Origin: Candidatus Cetobacterium colombiensis | Lineage (GTDB): Bacteria > Fusobacteriota > Fusobacteriia > Fusobacteriales > Fusobacteriaceae | DNA length: 64,000 nucleotides | Reading direction: 5' to 3' | NCBI RefSeq assembly: GCF_033962415.1 | Contig: NZ_JAVIKH010000001.1 | Span: forward strand, 264,722 to 328,721 | Part shown: positions 8,671-17,957 of the stretch, piece by piece | How the letters are laid out: each line of letters starts with the position of its first letter | How positions within the stretch are numbered: position 1 is the first letter of the stretch | Program-made: the position numbers and the translations under genes | Notes under the pieces: generated by a model | What the model was told of the DNA's origin: nothing | Seen by the model: only the letters and a program-made list of their open reading frames with translations | Databases searched by the model: none

Positions 8671-10154
8671 TAATTTTCCTCCAAAATTTTATATATAGCT
8701 TCTATATCAACATTTTCTCTAAAGATTTTTTCTAATTTATCTATCTCTCCAATTCTATATTCATCAAAGGATATATTGCTTACTTTTCTTTCAAGTCCCT
8801 TTTTTTCTCTTAATTTATTTAAAATAAAATCTGTAAACTCCAAATTATCAAAAATTCCATGAAGATATGTTCCAAAAATATTATCTTTCGAAGTCGCTAC
8901 TAACCTGTCATCTAAAGTTAAAGATTCTTCTTGTCCAGATGTAACACCTTGATGAATTTCATATCCTTTTACTTCTATGTCTCCTAAGCCTTTTAAAAAT
9001 TCACCTTTCCCTTTTAAAATTCCGCTATATTGGGTTGTCACCTTTTCTTTTTCCATTGTAGTTTCTATATCTAAAAGTCCTAAACCAGGTAGCTCCTTTA
9101 TGTCTCCCTCTATACCATACGGGTCTAAAACTTTACCACCTAACATTTGAAATCCACCACATATTCCTATAATTGGAGTTCCTTTTCTTGATAACTTTAT
9201 CAGCTCTTGAGCCATTCCTTTTTCTTTTAAATCCTTTAAATCATCTATTGTATTTTTAGATCCTGGAATTATTATTAAATCTTCATTTCCTAGTTCATAA
9301 AATGATGTTATATAATTTATATTCACATCTTCATTTATTGACAAAGCATCTATATCAGTAAAATTTGAAAGATGTTTTAATTTTATTACTGAAATGTTTA
9401 TATTGTTATTATTTGTTTTTATTTTATTAAATTTTTCTGTAACTCCATCCTCATCCTCTATGTCTAGTTCAAAGTATGGCATAACTCCTAAAATTGGAAC
9501 TCCTGTTAATTCCTCTATTTTTTCTAAACCTGGTCTTAATATATCAACATTTCCCCTAAACTTGTTAATTATTACTCCTTTTACTCTTTCTCTTTCCTCT
9601 GGCTCCATTAGAGAAATGGTTCCATAAATAGATGCAAAAACTCCACCTCTATCTATATCTGCAACTAAGATAACTGGAGCATCAATCATTTGAGCCAATC
9701 CCATGTTCACTATGTCATCTTGTTTGATATTTAACTCTACAGGACTTCCTGCTCCTTCTATAACACATATTTCACTTTCATTTTTAAGTTCATCATATGC
9801 ATCCATTATCTCTTTTTTTAAATTAGATTTAAACTTACCATATTCAAATCCTCCCATATTACCTATAGATTTTCCATTTAAAATAACTTGGATTCTTCGA
9901 TCACCTGTAGGTTTTAATAAAATTGGATTCATTTTGTAATGGGCATCTTTATCACATGCTATAGCTTGAAGTGCTTGAGCTCTTCCCATTTCATGTCCTT
10001 CTTTTGTTATATAAGAGTTTAAAGCCATATTTTGAGATTTAAAAGGTGAGACAGTATATCCATCTTTAAAAAATACTCTACATAAGCCTGTTACTGTTAT
10101 ACTCTTCCCTGCTCCTGAAGATGTCCCAACAACCATTATATTCTTATGTTTCAT
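8670..10154 (-). CDS. cbiP: CbiP, cobyric acid synthase (first gene of the cobalamin operon)
   Basis: This 494-aa enzyme amidates the b, d, e and g side chains of adenosylcobyrinate diamide, giving adenosylcobyric acid. The N-terminal P-loop is GTSSGAGKSITVTGLCR, and KSQNMALNSYIT and the SLMEPEERERVKGVIINKFRG region are characteristic of the family. The C-terminal glutaminase domain has GICGGFQMLGG with its catalytic cysteine near residue 333, and a histidine in LHGIFDN. It is the promoter-proximal gene: AGGAGACGATATA precedes the ATG, and a cobalamin riboswitch and strong promoter lie upstream. The whole downstream operon is therefore likely repressed by adenosylcobalamin. Confidence 0.95.
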   Translation of the reverse strand: MKHKNIMVVGTSSGAGKSITVTGLCRVFFKDGYTVSPFKSQNMALNSYITKEGHEMGRAQALQAIACDKDAHYKMNPILLKPTGDRRIQVILNGKSIGNMGGFEYGKFKSNLKKEIMDAYDELKNESEICVIEGAGSPVELNIKQDDIVNMGLAQMIDAPVILVADIDRGGVFASIYGTISLMEPEERERVKGVIINKFRGNVDILRPGLEKIEELTGVPILGVMPYFELDIEDEDGVTEKFNKIKTNNNNINISVIKLKHLSNFTDIDALSINEDVNINYITSFYELGNEDLIIIPGSKNTIDDLKDLKEKGMAQELIKLSRKGTPIIGICGGFQMLGGKVLDPYGIEGDIKELPGLGLLDIETTMEKEKVTTQYSGILKGKGEFLKGLGDIEVKGYEIHQGVTSGQEESLTLDDRLVATSKDNIFGTYLHGIFDNLEFTDFILNKLREKKGLERKVSNISFDEYRIGEIDKLEKIFRENVDIEAIYKILEEN

Positions 10155-10261
10155 TATATCGTCTCCTAACGTTTTGAAGTTTAGCGGAAATATAAAAATG
10201 CAAAAAATGAATAGACTATTGCTAATTAGAAATGAATTTATACAGTTCTAAATACAAATCT

Positions 10262-10442
10262 GTTCACCGCAGACTTTATATTTTCTTAATATTCATGGCA
10301 GATATCCTGACTCAGATTCATCCTACTCTTAGGCCTTCCCATAAAAAATACAGTGGCTTAGTCTAATTTCGTCCTCCTTACAGTGGCGGGACCGTGTGAG
10401 ATTTTCACTCAACTTTCCTTTTAATCAAATAATTGAACCATA
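10262..10442 (-). promoter_or_regulatory. Cobalamin (B12) riboswitch upstream of cbiP
   Basis: On the minus strand the leader contains AAAATCTCACACGG, then CCCGCCACTGTAAG (the conserved P5/L5 segment), and the B12 box GAGTCAGGATATCTGCC at about 10297-10313. Downstream, TCTGCGGTGAACAGA (about 10262-10276) forms a small hairpin whose GCGG loop can pair with CCGC of L5, the kissing loop expected in the class. The cbiP start is about 108 bases further on. Ligand and fold are inferred from conserved sequence. Confidence 0.95.
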
Positions 10443-10464
10443 AATAATATACATATTTATCATA

Positions 10465-10493
10465 ATTATACATAATGATAATGTACAAGTCAA
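10465..10493 (-). promoter_or_regulatory. Sigma-70-type promoter of the cobalamin operon
   Basis: On the minus strand TTGACT (10488-10493) and TATAAT (10465-10470) are separated by exactly 17 bases. Transcription would start near 10458, just before the riboswitch. The -10 is centred in a dyad TTATCAT-N11-ATGATAA (10457-10481), a possible operator. The rest of 10494-10654 is AT-rich with nothing further recognised beyond the upstream region of the plus-strand gene. Confidence 0.85.
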
Positions 10494-10654
10494 TCATTTT
10501 TGAAGTTTTGTGTTTTAGAATAAAACTCTAAATATCGCTTATAATTCATAATATATAATTAATTTTTAATAATTTTTTTAAATAAAAAAAGAAGATTTAA
10601 ACTTAGTTTGTAAATTAAAGATAATTTATTATATTTTTAAGGGAGTGATTAAAT

Positions 10655-12193
10655 ATGACTGATTTAAAAACAAATATAAAACCTCTTATCGTAGAAGATA
10701 AAATTATTAACGTACCTCCTATGTTTGCAGAACTCTTTGTAGCCAATCCTAAAAATCTAAAAAAATGGTTAGTTGGGGTTAAAGAGTCAAAAAAATCTTA
10801 TGAAGATCTTAAAGTTAAAGATATTTTGAATACTAAAATTAATACTTCAGTTAATGATGAAGCTTTTCTTTTAGATGTTACTTTTGGTGATAAAGTACAC
10901 AAACTTTATCTAAAAAAACCTAAACTTAATAAAGGATTGGATTTTATATTAACAGAGGGTGATAAATTTAAAATTGAAACAAATCTTCACTTAACTGAGA
11001 TAGATGATACTAAATCTAATATCCATCTTGAAGTTGCATTATTAGAAAGCAAACATAAGTTCCATCCAATAACATCTTTTGAATTAAAATATTTTTTTAG
11101 AAAAAGCTTATCTAATTTTATTGAAGAGTGTGAAAAAAGTTATAGTACTTTCCAAAACGAAGAAAAAACAGTTGAAGCTGAAGTTCTTAGTTTTTATCAA
11201 AATAATGTAAAAGCTTTCAATGATTTAATAGAACCATTAAAAGGTGATTTAGGAGAAGAATCTTTCCAAAATATCCAAAAACAATTAAAGTCTTTAGGCA
11301 TGGAAACATCTGATAAAATATCTGCTATATTCACTAGTTTAATTGGAATAGTTCCCCTTGAAGATATTTCATTAATCAATGATAAAATTATTCAATTTAT
11401 CAAAGAACATGTTTTTGTTTTAAAAGGTATAACTAAAAAAAGTAATGCTGAAAATTTAAAAAATATTAATACTATTACTAAACTTCAATTAGATAATATA
11501 AATTTTATAGTTCCACAAATTTTAAAGGATATTGACTCAAATAAAGTTGTTGAATTAGAAAATCAATTAAATGATCTTCTATCAACTCTTGTTAAAGAAA
11601 TAAATTCAGTAATTAGTGAAATTAGAAGTAAAATTCCACCTCAACATTTTAAAAATTTAGAGATTGGATTCATTAATCTTTTAAAATCTGACTTAGATTC
11701 TGCACAATCTTTTTTAGAAAAAATAAACTTGGGAAATACTAATTTTTCAGAAAAAGAAAAACAAATTTTAACAAATCTTAAAAACTCTATAAGCAAAATT
11801 GAAACTACAGCTAACAATAGAGATGATAAGGTTTATGTTTCTGTTTTAAATATGGTAGAAAAATCATTAGTTCAACTTGAATCTGATTTAAAAGATGCAA
11901 GTGCTAATGTCACAGCTGAAAAAATTGAATCTACAAAAGATTTAATAAAATCATCCACAGATAGTTCTTATAAATCTTTAACAGACTTTTTATCTACTAT
12001 AACTCCAGAAAATTTAGAAAATAATAAAGAGAATATCTATAAAAAAATAGAAGATATTTTAGATAGATATACTAAAGCTATAAAAATAATTTCTCCATCT
12101 ATACCTGAAGAAAAATTATCAGCAACTAGAGAAAAAATTAAAGCAATTTTAATTAAAGAGTATGAATCATTTTGTAGTTCACAAAAAAAATAG
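10655..12193 (+). CDS. Unrecognised 512-aa cytoplasmic protein, long helical C-terminal region
   Basis: The gene has a good ribosome site (GGGAGTG) and its own terminator. No signal peptide or membrane segment is seen. Residues about 1-165 are mixed strand and helix: a hydrophobic start (PLIVEDKIINVPPMFAELF), then a strand-rich region with DKFKIETNLHLTEID and NIHLEVALLESKHKFHP, then the helix FELKYFFRKSLSNFIEECEKS. That order resembles an SRPBCC (START-like) fold, but this is only an impression. Residues about 170-512 are charged, repeating amphipathic helices rich in Lys, Glu, Asn and Ser, suggestive of coiled-coil or apolipoprotein-like structure. I do not recognise the family. It lies between the B12 operon and the propanediol regulator but is transcribed separately. 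Confidence 0.75.
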   Translation: MTDLKTNIKPLIVEDKIINVPPMFAELFVANPKNLKKWLVGVKESKKSYEDLKVKDILNTKINTSVNDEAFLLDVTFGDKVHKLYLKKPKLNKGLDFILTEGDKFKIETNLHLTEIDDTKSNIHLEVALLESKHKFHPITSFELKYFFRKSLSNFIEECEKSYSTFQNEEKTVEAEVLSFYQNNVKAFNDLIEPLKGDLGEESFQNIQKQLKSLGMETSDKISAIFTSLIGIVPLEDISLINDKIIQFIKEHVFVLKGITKKSNAENLKNINTITKLQLDNINFIVPQILKDIDSNKVVELENQLNDLLSTLVKEINSVISEIRSKIPPQHFKNLEIGFINLLKSDLDSAQSFLEKINLGNTNFSEKEKQILTNLKNSISKIETTANNRDDKVYVSVLNMVEKSLVQLESDLKDASANVTAEKIESTKDLIKSSTDSSYKSLTDFLSTITPENLENNKENIYKKIEDILDRYTKAIKIISPSIPEEKLSATREKIKAILIKEYESFCSSQKK

Positions 12194-12205
12194 TTAATTA
12201 AAATT

Positions 12206-12235
12206 AAGTATCCCTAACTAACGTTAGGGATACTT
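12206..12235. terminator. Bidirectional terminator hairpin
   Basis: A perfect 13-bp stem (AAGTATCCCTAAC / GTTAGGGATACTT) with a TAAC loop lies between two convergent genes. T-rich sequence follows on both strands, so it can serve both the 512-aa protein gene and the AraC/PocR regulator gene. Confidence 0.9.
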
Positions 12236-12236
12236 C

Positions 12237-13118
12237 TTATTTTTGAAAGATTTCTCTGTATTCTTTAGGACACATTTTTTCATATTTTTTAAAAACTTTT
12301 GTAAAATAACTACTATCATCTATCCCTATTTCATTGGAAATTTCAGACAGTGACTTATTTGTGATTTCTAAAAAATACTTAGCTTTTTCTATTTTTTTCA
12401 TAAGAACATATTCTTTAAATGTTTTTCCAGTTTCTCTTTTAAAAACTCTACTAAATTGAGAAACACTTAGATTGCAAAGGTTTGAAACTTCTTCTAAGTG
12501 TAAATTATCTCTCACATTTTCATTTATATGAGTTATTGCTGAAGAGATTTGAGAATGACTATACTCCACTCTCTCTTGTTTTATATTATTTTCAATTTTA
12601 TGATTATACCAAACTTTATTTTTTATACAATTAGTTATGTATACTGAAGTGTAATGTAAAATACTTGCAATACTTTGGAGCTCACTGTATTTAACTTTTT
12701 TTAAAAAATTATAATTTTCAGCTATTTTTCTTATACTAAACTCTTTCCCAATATTTTCCACTAAAATATTATCTAGGTCGAAAGTTTCTTCATCTTCTAA
12801 AAGAATTTGACCAACTAAAAATGCACCTATTAATTCACCTTGATAAATAATAGGAATTATCATATCAACTAACCCAGCATGACATCTGTAAATATACGGC
12901 TTCAAAGATAAAAATGCTTTACTCAAAGCTTTTACATCACATTTTTCACAAAAAGAATTCAATTCTTTATTTTTTCGAAAAATTTTACAAAATTCTGAAT
13001 AATTGCTTTTCTCTGTTAAATAATTTCCCTCATCATCTACAATTACAACAGCCATCTTTGTCATATTAACTATGTCTTCCTGAATTTTTATCAACTCTTT
13101 TTTATATTTATGAAGCAT
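12237..13118 (-). CDS. pocR: PocR-like AraC-family transcriptional regulator
   Basis: This 293-aa regulator has two parts. Residues about 5-165 form a PocR ligand-sensing domain with a cysteine cluster (FCEKC at 57/60, YRCHAGLVDMIIPI with Cys79) as in the Salmonella propanediol activator. Residues about 190-290 form an AraC/HTH_18 domain: DNLHLEEVSNLCNLSVSQFSRVFKRETG and the second helix-turn-helix GIDDSSYFTKVFKK. It lies 19 bases after the reactivase small subunit, at the end of the dehydratase operon, and probably activates that operon and dhaT in response to a diol or glycerol. Direct repeats suited to an AraC protein lie in the dhaT-dha intergenic region. The symbol is by analogy. Confidence 0.85.
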   Translation of the reverse strand: MLHKYKKELIKIQEDIVNMTKMAVVIVDDEGNYLTEKSNYSEFCKIFRKNKELNSFCEKCDVKALSKAFLSLKPYIYRCHAGLVDMIIPIIYQGELIGAFLVGQILLEDEETFDLDNILVENIGKEFSIRKIAENYNFLKKVKYSELQSIASILHYTSVYITNCIKNKVWYNHKIENNIKQERVEYSHSQISSAITHINENVRDNLHLEEVSNLCNLSVSQFSRVFKRETGKTFKEYVLMKKIEKAKYFLEITNKSLSEISNEIGIDDSSYFTKVFKKYEKMCPKEYREIFQK

Positions 13119-13137
13119 CTTTCACACCTTTCTTATT

Positions 13138-13461
13138 TTATTTTTTTAAAGATAATCCTTTTAATATTCTAGCAGCATTTTGCCCAAAAGTTCTCAATTT
13201 TTTTTGAGAACTTTTTATATTCTCTTTTAAAATATATTCTTTTAAATATTTTTTTTTATTTAATACTATTTCTCCATCTGAGCTAATTCCAATTCCAATC
13301 TCAAATCTATTGTCTGTGTATAATTCTTTTTCTATTTTTTCTTTTTTTAAAATTTTTAAAATATAAGGAACGCCTTCCTCTTCTATTCCAAAAAATATCT
13401 CCTCTATTTCAATTATATTTATGGAGTTTGAACATACAATATCTATACCAATTTTTAACAC
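13138..13461 (-). CDS. dhaG: Glycerol/diol dehydratase reactivase, small subunit (DhaG/PduH-like)
   Basis: This 107-aa protein is the partner of the large reactivase, which swaps damaged cobalamin out of the dehydratase. It begins with GTG (overlapping the large-subunit stop by 7 bases) behind AGGTG. EEGVPYILKIL, FEIGIGISSDGEIVL and the C-terminal LRTFGQNAARILKGL match the DhaG/PduH family, which shares its fold with the dehydratase medium subunit. The C-terminus ends soon after the conserved GQNAAR motif, about 10 aa shorter than the enteric homologues. The assignment is strengthened by operon position. Confidence 0.88.
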   Translation of the reverse strand: MLKIGIDIVCSNSINIIEIEEIFFGIEEEGVPYILKILKKEKIEKELYTDNRFEIGIGISSDGEIVLNKKKYLKEYILKENIKSSQKKLRTFGQNAARILKGLSLKK

Positions 13462-15272
13462 TCTTCATCACCTAAAACCAATCCTGTCGCAACTGCATTT
13501 CTAGGTCCTTCTACTCCTCTTATATTACCGCATCCTGCAACAATTCCATACTTTGAAAGGGATTCTGTTATCATTTCTGGAACTTCAAAATCAAGAGCTG
13601 AACCACCTACAATAATAACAAACTCAAAATCTCTAATATCTTTTGTTAATGATATTTTTCTCAATGCTCTTTTTGAATTAGTTACAAATACCTTTCTCTT
13701 GCTTTCTCTTCTAATTTGTCTAATTTTTTCTAAACTTATTTTTATATCAATAGGTACTAACTCTCCATTTTTAACCAATACATTTTTTGCAAATATATCA
13801 GTTGATAATGGTTCATTAAAAAACTCTACAGTTCCATCTTCATATCGAATATTAAAAAATGACTCTACCTTAGCTAAAGGATATTTTTTGATATCTTCAG
13901 CTAGATTAAAATCCTCTATTCCTAACTCTTTTTGTATTAATAAAGTTACCATATTTCCAGCTCCAGCTAAATGAATATGTGATCTTCTTCCATATTTATC
14001 TATACTACAAGCATCTGTTGATCCAGCTCCTATATCTATTATTGCCAATGGTTTTCCCGTACCTGGAGTAGTCAAAGCTCCTTTTATAGCCATATCCGCT
14101 TCTACTCCACCAACCTCTACATTTACACCGAGTTCATTTTTTATCATATTAGCTAAATGGTTCATCTGGTTTTTCTCAGTTCCTACCATTACTGCCAATC
14201 CTACTGCATTTTCACACATAAACTCTCCAGCTAAACCACCTTTTATTTTTTGTGGAACAAAGGTATCTACAGCCAATAAGTCCTTTATTTTTATATCATC
14301 TATATTCTCTCCTGTAAATTTATGCATTGTGTTTTTTACATTTTTTAACATACCACCAACATTAGTTCCGTCTTCTCCAAAAATATCTTCAACATCTAAA
14401 AAAGATATTTTTTTCATTATTTTTTCTGCACCTTCTTGAATTCCAACACTCTCCAAAGATTTATTAGTTTTTATATATAAATTTCCAGCTGGAATTATTT
14501 TTTCTTTTACATCTCCTTGAGGAGTTTTTATCACTACTCCAGATCTGTTTCCTATAAGTGCCTTTGACAATGGAACAACTTTTTTTGTCTCTTCTGAATT
14601 TAAATTAAAAACTGTCGCTATTCCATAAGGGTTTGAAATTTTCTCAATAACCCTTCCTTTTGATGCTACTTCTATACAACATTTAACTCCCAATGGAATT
14701 TTTTCGATTAATTGAACCTCGTCTACTATAGGAATTTTTACTAATAATCTATTATTTACGAGAACACCATCATCTTTTTGTAAAATAGCTCCCATTACTT
14801 TTATACCTCTATTTCTAGAAAAATTCAAGATTTTAGCTATTTCTAAAAAATTTTTATTTCCATTTGCTATAACAATATAATTTTCTTCATCATTCTCTAA
14901 TAAATTTTGTAAATCATCTATATCAATTGTAATTCCAAGTCCTATTCCACATCCACCAGGTGTATCTGGGTTATGCCCTATCATAGTAGATTCTGTTATT
15001 ATTGTTTCTGTTATTGTTTCCATAGAAACATCACCAATTACAGGAGTAGCCTCATTTATACGAATTAAATCTAAATTTTCTAATTTTAAATTTAATTTTT
15101 CCAATAATAAAAGAATTGCTTTTTTTATTCCCTCTATATTTTCTTCTGTTCCTTTTAATCCTGTAGTTTTATAGAGTGAACTTCCCATAAATTCTATTTT
15201 CATTTCATCTTTTTTAGCTATAGCTACTTCTGTAGTAGCATTTCCTATATCAACACCTGCAATAATTTCCAT
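13455..15272 (-). CDS. dhaF: Glycerol/diol dehydratase reactivase, large subunit (DhaF/PduG/DdrA-like)
   Basis: This 605-aa ATP-dependent, Hsp70-like chaperone reactivates B12-dependent dehydratase by releasing inactivated cobalamin. It has the actin-like ATPase motifs IIAGVDIGNATTEVAIAK at the N-terminus, GKPLAIIDIGAGSTDACSID near residue 410 and a C-terminal FVIIVGGSALDFEVPEM. STMIGHNPDTPGGCGIG near residue 100 is the family signature. Length and motifs match DhaF/PduG. It lies 14 bases after the dehydratase small subunit and overlaps the small reactivase gene. Confidence 0.94.
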   Translation of the reverse strand: MEIIAGVDIGNATTEVAIAKKDEMKIEFMGSSLYKTTGLKGTEENIEGIKKAILLLLEKLNLKLENLDLIRINEATPVIGDVSMETITETIITESTMIGHNPDTPGGCGIGLGITIDIDDLQNLLENDEENYIVIANGNKNFLEIAKILNFSRNRGIKVMGAILQKDDGVLVNNRLLVKIPIVDEVQLIEKIPLGVKCCIEVASKGRVIEKISNPYGIATVFNLNSEETKKVVPLSKALIGNRSGVVIKTPQGDVKEKIIPAGNLYIKTNKSLESVGIQEGAEKIMKKISFLDVEDIFGEDGTNVGGMLKNVKNTMHKFTGENIDDIKIKDLLAVDTFVPQKIKGGLAGEFMCENAVGLAVMVGTEKNQMNHLANMIKNELGVNVEVGGVEADMAIKGALTTPGTGKPLAIIDIGAGSTDACSIDKYGRRSHIHLAGAGNMVTLLIQKELGIEDFNLAEDIKKYPLAKVESFFNIRYEDGTVEFFNEPLSTDIFAKNVLVKNGELVPIDIKISLEKIRQIRRESKRKVFVTNSKRALRKISLTKDIRDFEFVIIVGGSALDFEVPEMITESLSKYGIVAGCGNIRGVEGPRNAVATGLVLGDEEC

Positions 15273-15286
15273 AATTTAAATTACTC

Positions 15287-15709
15287 CTAATCTTTTCTTA
15301 ACTTACCTCTTTTTTCATAAATATCTGCCGCTTCTCTAACAAAGTTTGCATTTACAATAGCTTCGTATTTATTTTCAAGTTCATCTGCTATTGCTAAAAG
15401 TTCATCTTTAGTAGATCTATTAGGTCTCAAAGCGTTATATATTTCTAAAATTCTTTCATCTGAAATTTTAACTAATTCACTTGCTCTTTGAAAATTTCTT
15501 TTTATTGTAGGTTGTTCCGCATTTTCTGCAACTTCTCCTTGGAGATTAAGAGTTTCAGAAGATATTCTTATATCTTCTGCTTTTATTTTTTCATTTAACA
15601 CATTATCTAAAGTAATGTCATCTAATGTTTTTCCTGTTGGAGTCTTTAACCACTCTTTTCTTTTTTCTCCTAAAGGATAATCTAATTCTATATTAATTTT
15701 TTTTATCAT
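15287..15709 (-). CDS. dhaE: Glycerol/diol dehydratase small subunit (DhaE/PduE-like)
   Basis: This 140-aa gamma subunit belongs to the adenosylcobalamin-dependent dehydratase. The ATG at 15709 (MIKKINIELDYPLGEKRKEW) is preferred over an upstream in-frame TTG at 15727, because AAGGAG lies 6 bases before this ATG and inside the longer version. Conserved blocks are DYPLGEKR, TPTGKTLDDITLDNVL and NFQRASELVKISDERILEIYNALRP (quoted in part: RASELVKISDERIL). The short N-terminus lacks the encapsulation-type extension found on some PduE proteins. The length matches non-compartment DhaB3 (about 141 aa). Confidence 0.92.
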   Translation of the reverse strand: MIKKINIELDYPLGEKRKEWLKTPTGKTLDDITLDNVLNEKIKAEDIRISSETLNLQGEVAENAEQPTIKRNFQRASELVKISDERILEIYNALRPNRSTKDELLAIADELENKYEAIVNANFVREAADIYEKRGKLRKD

Positions 15710-15719
15710 TTTTATCTCC

Positions 15720-16268
15720 TTACTCAAAAATATATTCTAACTCTTCAGGTTTTTCATTCTCTTTTACATGTTTTGTTTCTTTTATATGTAATAATGCCGC
15801 TTTAGCTTGATATTTTGGTCTTACCATTTGATCACTAATTACTGGAACTGGATTAGGAGATTCTCCTTTAGCATACTTAGCAGCATTTTTTCCTATTAGT
15901 CTATAAATTTCTGGAGTTAATAATGGAGCTTGTGGAAATAATTCTAAATTGTTTAAAGGCAATAAATCCTTTTGATGAATAACTGTTGTTCCTTTAGATT
16001 GAATTCCTATTCCTATTCCAGAGCCACTTAATTTTGCTGCATCATTTGCTATAAAGCAAACATCCGATGTTCTGTTAACTCTTACAACTCTCGCTATTAA
16101 ACCCTCCTCTTCAATTCCTGCAATTAATTCCATTAAAACTATATCATGAGGAATATCTGTTATAGTTTTATTTTGATATTTTTTAAAGGCTGGCGCTAAA
16201 CCAATAACTACTTCTTCTACTTTATCACCTTTTTTAGCAACTCCAACTTCTTTTAGTTCTACCTTCAT
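15720..16268 (-). CDS. dhaC: Glycerol/diol dehydratase medium subunit (DhaC/PduD-like)
   Basis: This 182-aa beta subunit helps bind adenosylcobalamin. It contains [34 protein letters not shown] and [28 protein letters not shown] (quoted in part), typical of the subunit. PduD proteins targeted to microcompartments carry a helical N-terminal peptide; this protein begins directly with the catalytic core, even shorter than Klebsiella DhaB2 (194 aa). With no shell genes in the neighbourhood, a free cytosolic enzyme is inferred. It lies 8 bases from the large-subunit gene. Confidence 0.93.
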   Translation of the reverse strand: MKVELKEVGVAKKGDKVEEVVIGLAPAFKKYQNKTITDIPHDIVLMELIAGIEEEGLIARVVRVNRTSDVCFIANDAAKLSGSGIGIGIQSKGTTVIHQKDLLPLNNLELFPQAPLLTPEIYRLIGKNAAKYAKGESPNPVPVISDQMVRPKYQAKAALLHIKETKHVKENEKPEELEYIFE

Positions 16269-16276
16269 TGTTCCTC

Positions 16277-17941
16277 CTATTCTATACTTTCAGGTTTTAT
16301 TGCTGTAGGAATATTTGAAATTTCACTCCATCTTTCTTCAGTGATTCTATATCCACTTCCAGGTCCCATATAATCATTTTTATCATTTAGTGCACTTACA
16401 ATTTTAAAATCTTTATTTAAAATTGCCGATGTTTGAAGATAATCTCCTGAGACTCTTTGCTTTAACATATTTAAAACGTTTTCTGCAACATCTTTAAATC
16501 CACTTCTACTTAAAGCCTTTACTAAATCTAATCCAGTTATGCCTTTTTTTAGAAGTTCTTCTGCTCCTTTTAAATCTTGAACAACATTTCTAACAGGCAT
16601 ATCTTTACTTCCATGTGCATATGTAGCTGCATAAACTTCTTCATCTGTTATTTCTGGTAAATCTAACTCTTTAAATAAACCTTGAATAGCTTTTGCCGCT
16701 TTATTTCTAATTTTTACAACTTCGTCTTCAGACACAGGTCTTAATCCACCATCAATTTTTAAATCTCTTTGTAAAATATTGTAGTCATCAAAATCTTCCG
16801 CATCAAAATTTGATCCTGCAAACATATTATCATAATTAGGAACTGCACTATATCCAGAGAATATAAAATCTGTTCCTGGAAGCATTTGCATTAAAGTTCT
16901 TGCTGTTCTTCTTATATCAGAATGAGAGAATGTCTGGTCATTTGCTGAAGCACATTCTAGTCCTAGTAACATAGCTATTAGATTTTCACCTAAAACTGCT
17001 CTTATTCCTCCTGGTAAAGCTCCTGGCATTCCTATACAACTTACTGCACCATTTTGTAATCCCTGAACCCCTGCTCCTCTTGTTATATATATACATCTAG
17101 TTTCTAAATAAAGCATTGACTTTCCTTCTGAATAACCCATTAAAGCTTCTGAACCAGTTCCAGATGTAAATCTCATTTTTAATCCTCTCGAAGCATAAGC
17201 TGAAGCTAAAAATGCTTTTGACCATGGAGTATCATCTCCATCTGTGAAAACTTGCTCTGTTCCATATACTGAAACTGTCTCTGCATAACTTGTGAAACCT
17301 CTCATTCCAAGTTCTAGCTCTGTAGCTTCTTCAACAGAACACTGAGTTAAAACTCCTCCTCTTCCAACTTGAGATCCCACAAAAATTGCGATTGCATTAA
17401 ATGGTGCATATCTTACAATTCCCACTGTTGTTTCTTGCTCATCAAATCCTCTAATTGCTGCTTCTGCTGCATCAGCTGCAATTTGAACTGGATTATCTCT
17501 TAAATTCGTTACATGACACTGATTTGATGGAGTTTTTCTTGCTCTCATTTTCTGAACTGCCATCATCATTTCTACAACATTTAAATGACTTATTACTTGA
17601 ACCATTTTTGCTGGTGTTATTCCTGTTGAAATTTTTAAAATATCCTCTTTTTTTACATTTATATCAACTAATTTTTTAGCTATCTCTAAAGTTGATAATT
17701 CCATTGCAGTTTCAGCATATCTTAAGTCAATTGCATAATCAGCTATAAAAAGATCTATCGTATCAAAATCTTCTCTTTTTTTACCATCTAACTCCACTAT
17801 TTTACCATCTTTTATTTTTAAACTTGGTTTTGGATCTAAAGGACTATCCATAGCTATTAGCCCTTCCTCTTTCCACTCGCCTATAAATCCATCTTTATTT
17901 ACTGGTCGCTCACTTAAAATTTTAAAACGTTTTGATTTCAT
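16277..17941 (-). CDS. dhaB: Glycerol/diol dehydratase large subunit (DhaB/PduC-like)
   Basis: This 554-aa alpha subunit carries the TIM-barrel active site where an adenosylcobalamin radical dehydrates glycerol to 3-hydroxypropionaldehyde (or propanediol to propanal). The N-terminus [20 protein letters not shown] closely matches Klebsiella DhaB1, and [36 protein letters not shown] and [21 protein letters not shown] (all quoted within family memory) are conserved. Length equals the family (554-555). A strong GGAGGAAC-type site precedes the ATG. Glycerol rather than propanediol as main substrate is inferred from the adjacent 1,3-propanediol dehydrogenase. Confidence 0.95.
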   Translation of the reverse strand: MKSKRFKILSERPVNKDGFIGEWKEEGLIAMDSPLDPKPSLKIKDGKIVELDGKKREDFDTIDLFIADYAIDLRYAETAMELSTLEIAKKLVDINVKKEDILKISTGITPAKMVQVISHLNVVEMMMAVQKMRARKTPSNQCHVTNLRDNPVQIAADAAEAAIRGFDEQETTVGIVRYAPFNAIAIFVGSQVGRGGVLTQCSVEEATELELGMRGFTSYAETVSVYGTEQVFTDGDDTPWSKAFLASAYASRGLKMRFTSGTGSEALMGYSEGKSMLYLETRCIYITRGAGVQGLQNGAVSCIGMPGALPGGIRAVLGENLIAMLLGLECASANDQTFSHSDIRRTARTLMQMLPGTDFIFSGYSAVPNYDNMFAGSNFDAEDFDDYNILQRDLKIDGGLRPVSEDEVVKIRNKAAKAIQGLFKELDLPEITDEEVYAATYAHGSKDMPVRNVVQDLKGAEELLKKGITGLDLVKALSRSGFKDVAENVLNMLKQRVSGDYLQTSAILNKDFKIVSALNDKNDYMGPGSGYRITEERWSEISNIPTAIKPESIE

Positions 17942-17957
17942 TGTTCCTCCTAAAAAT

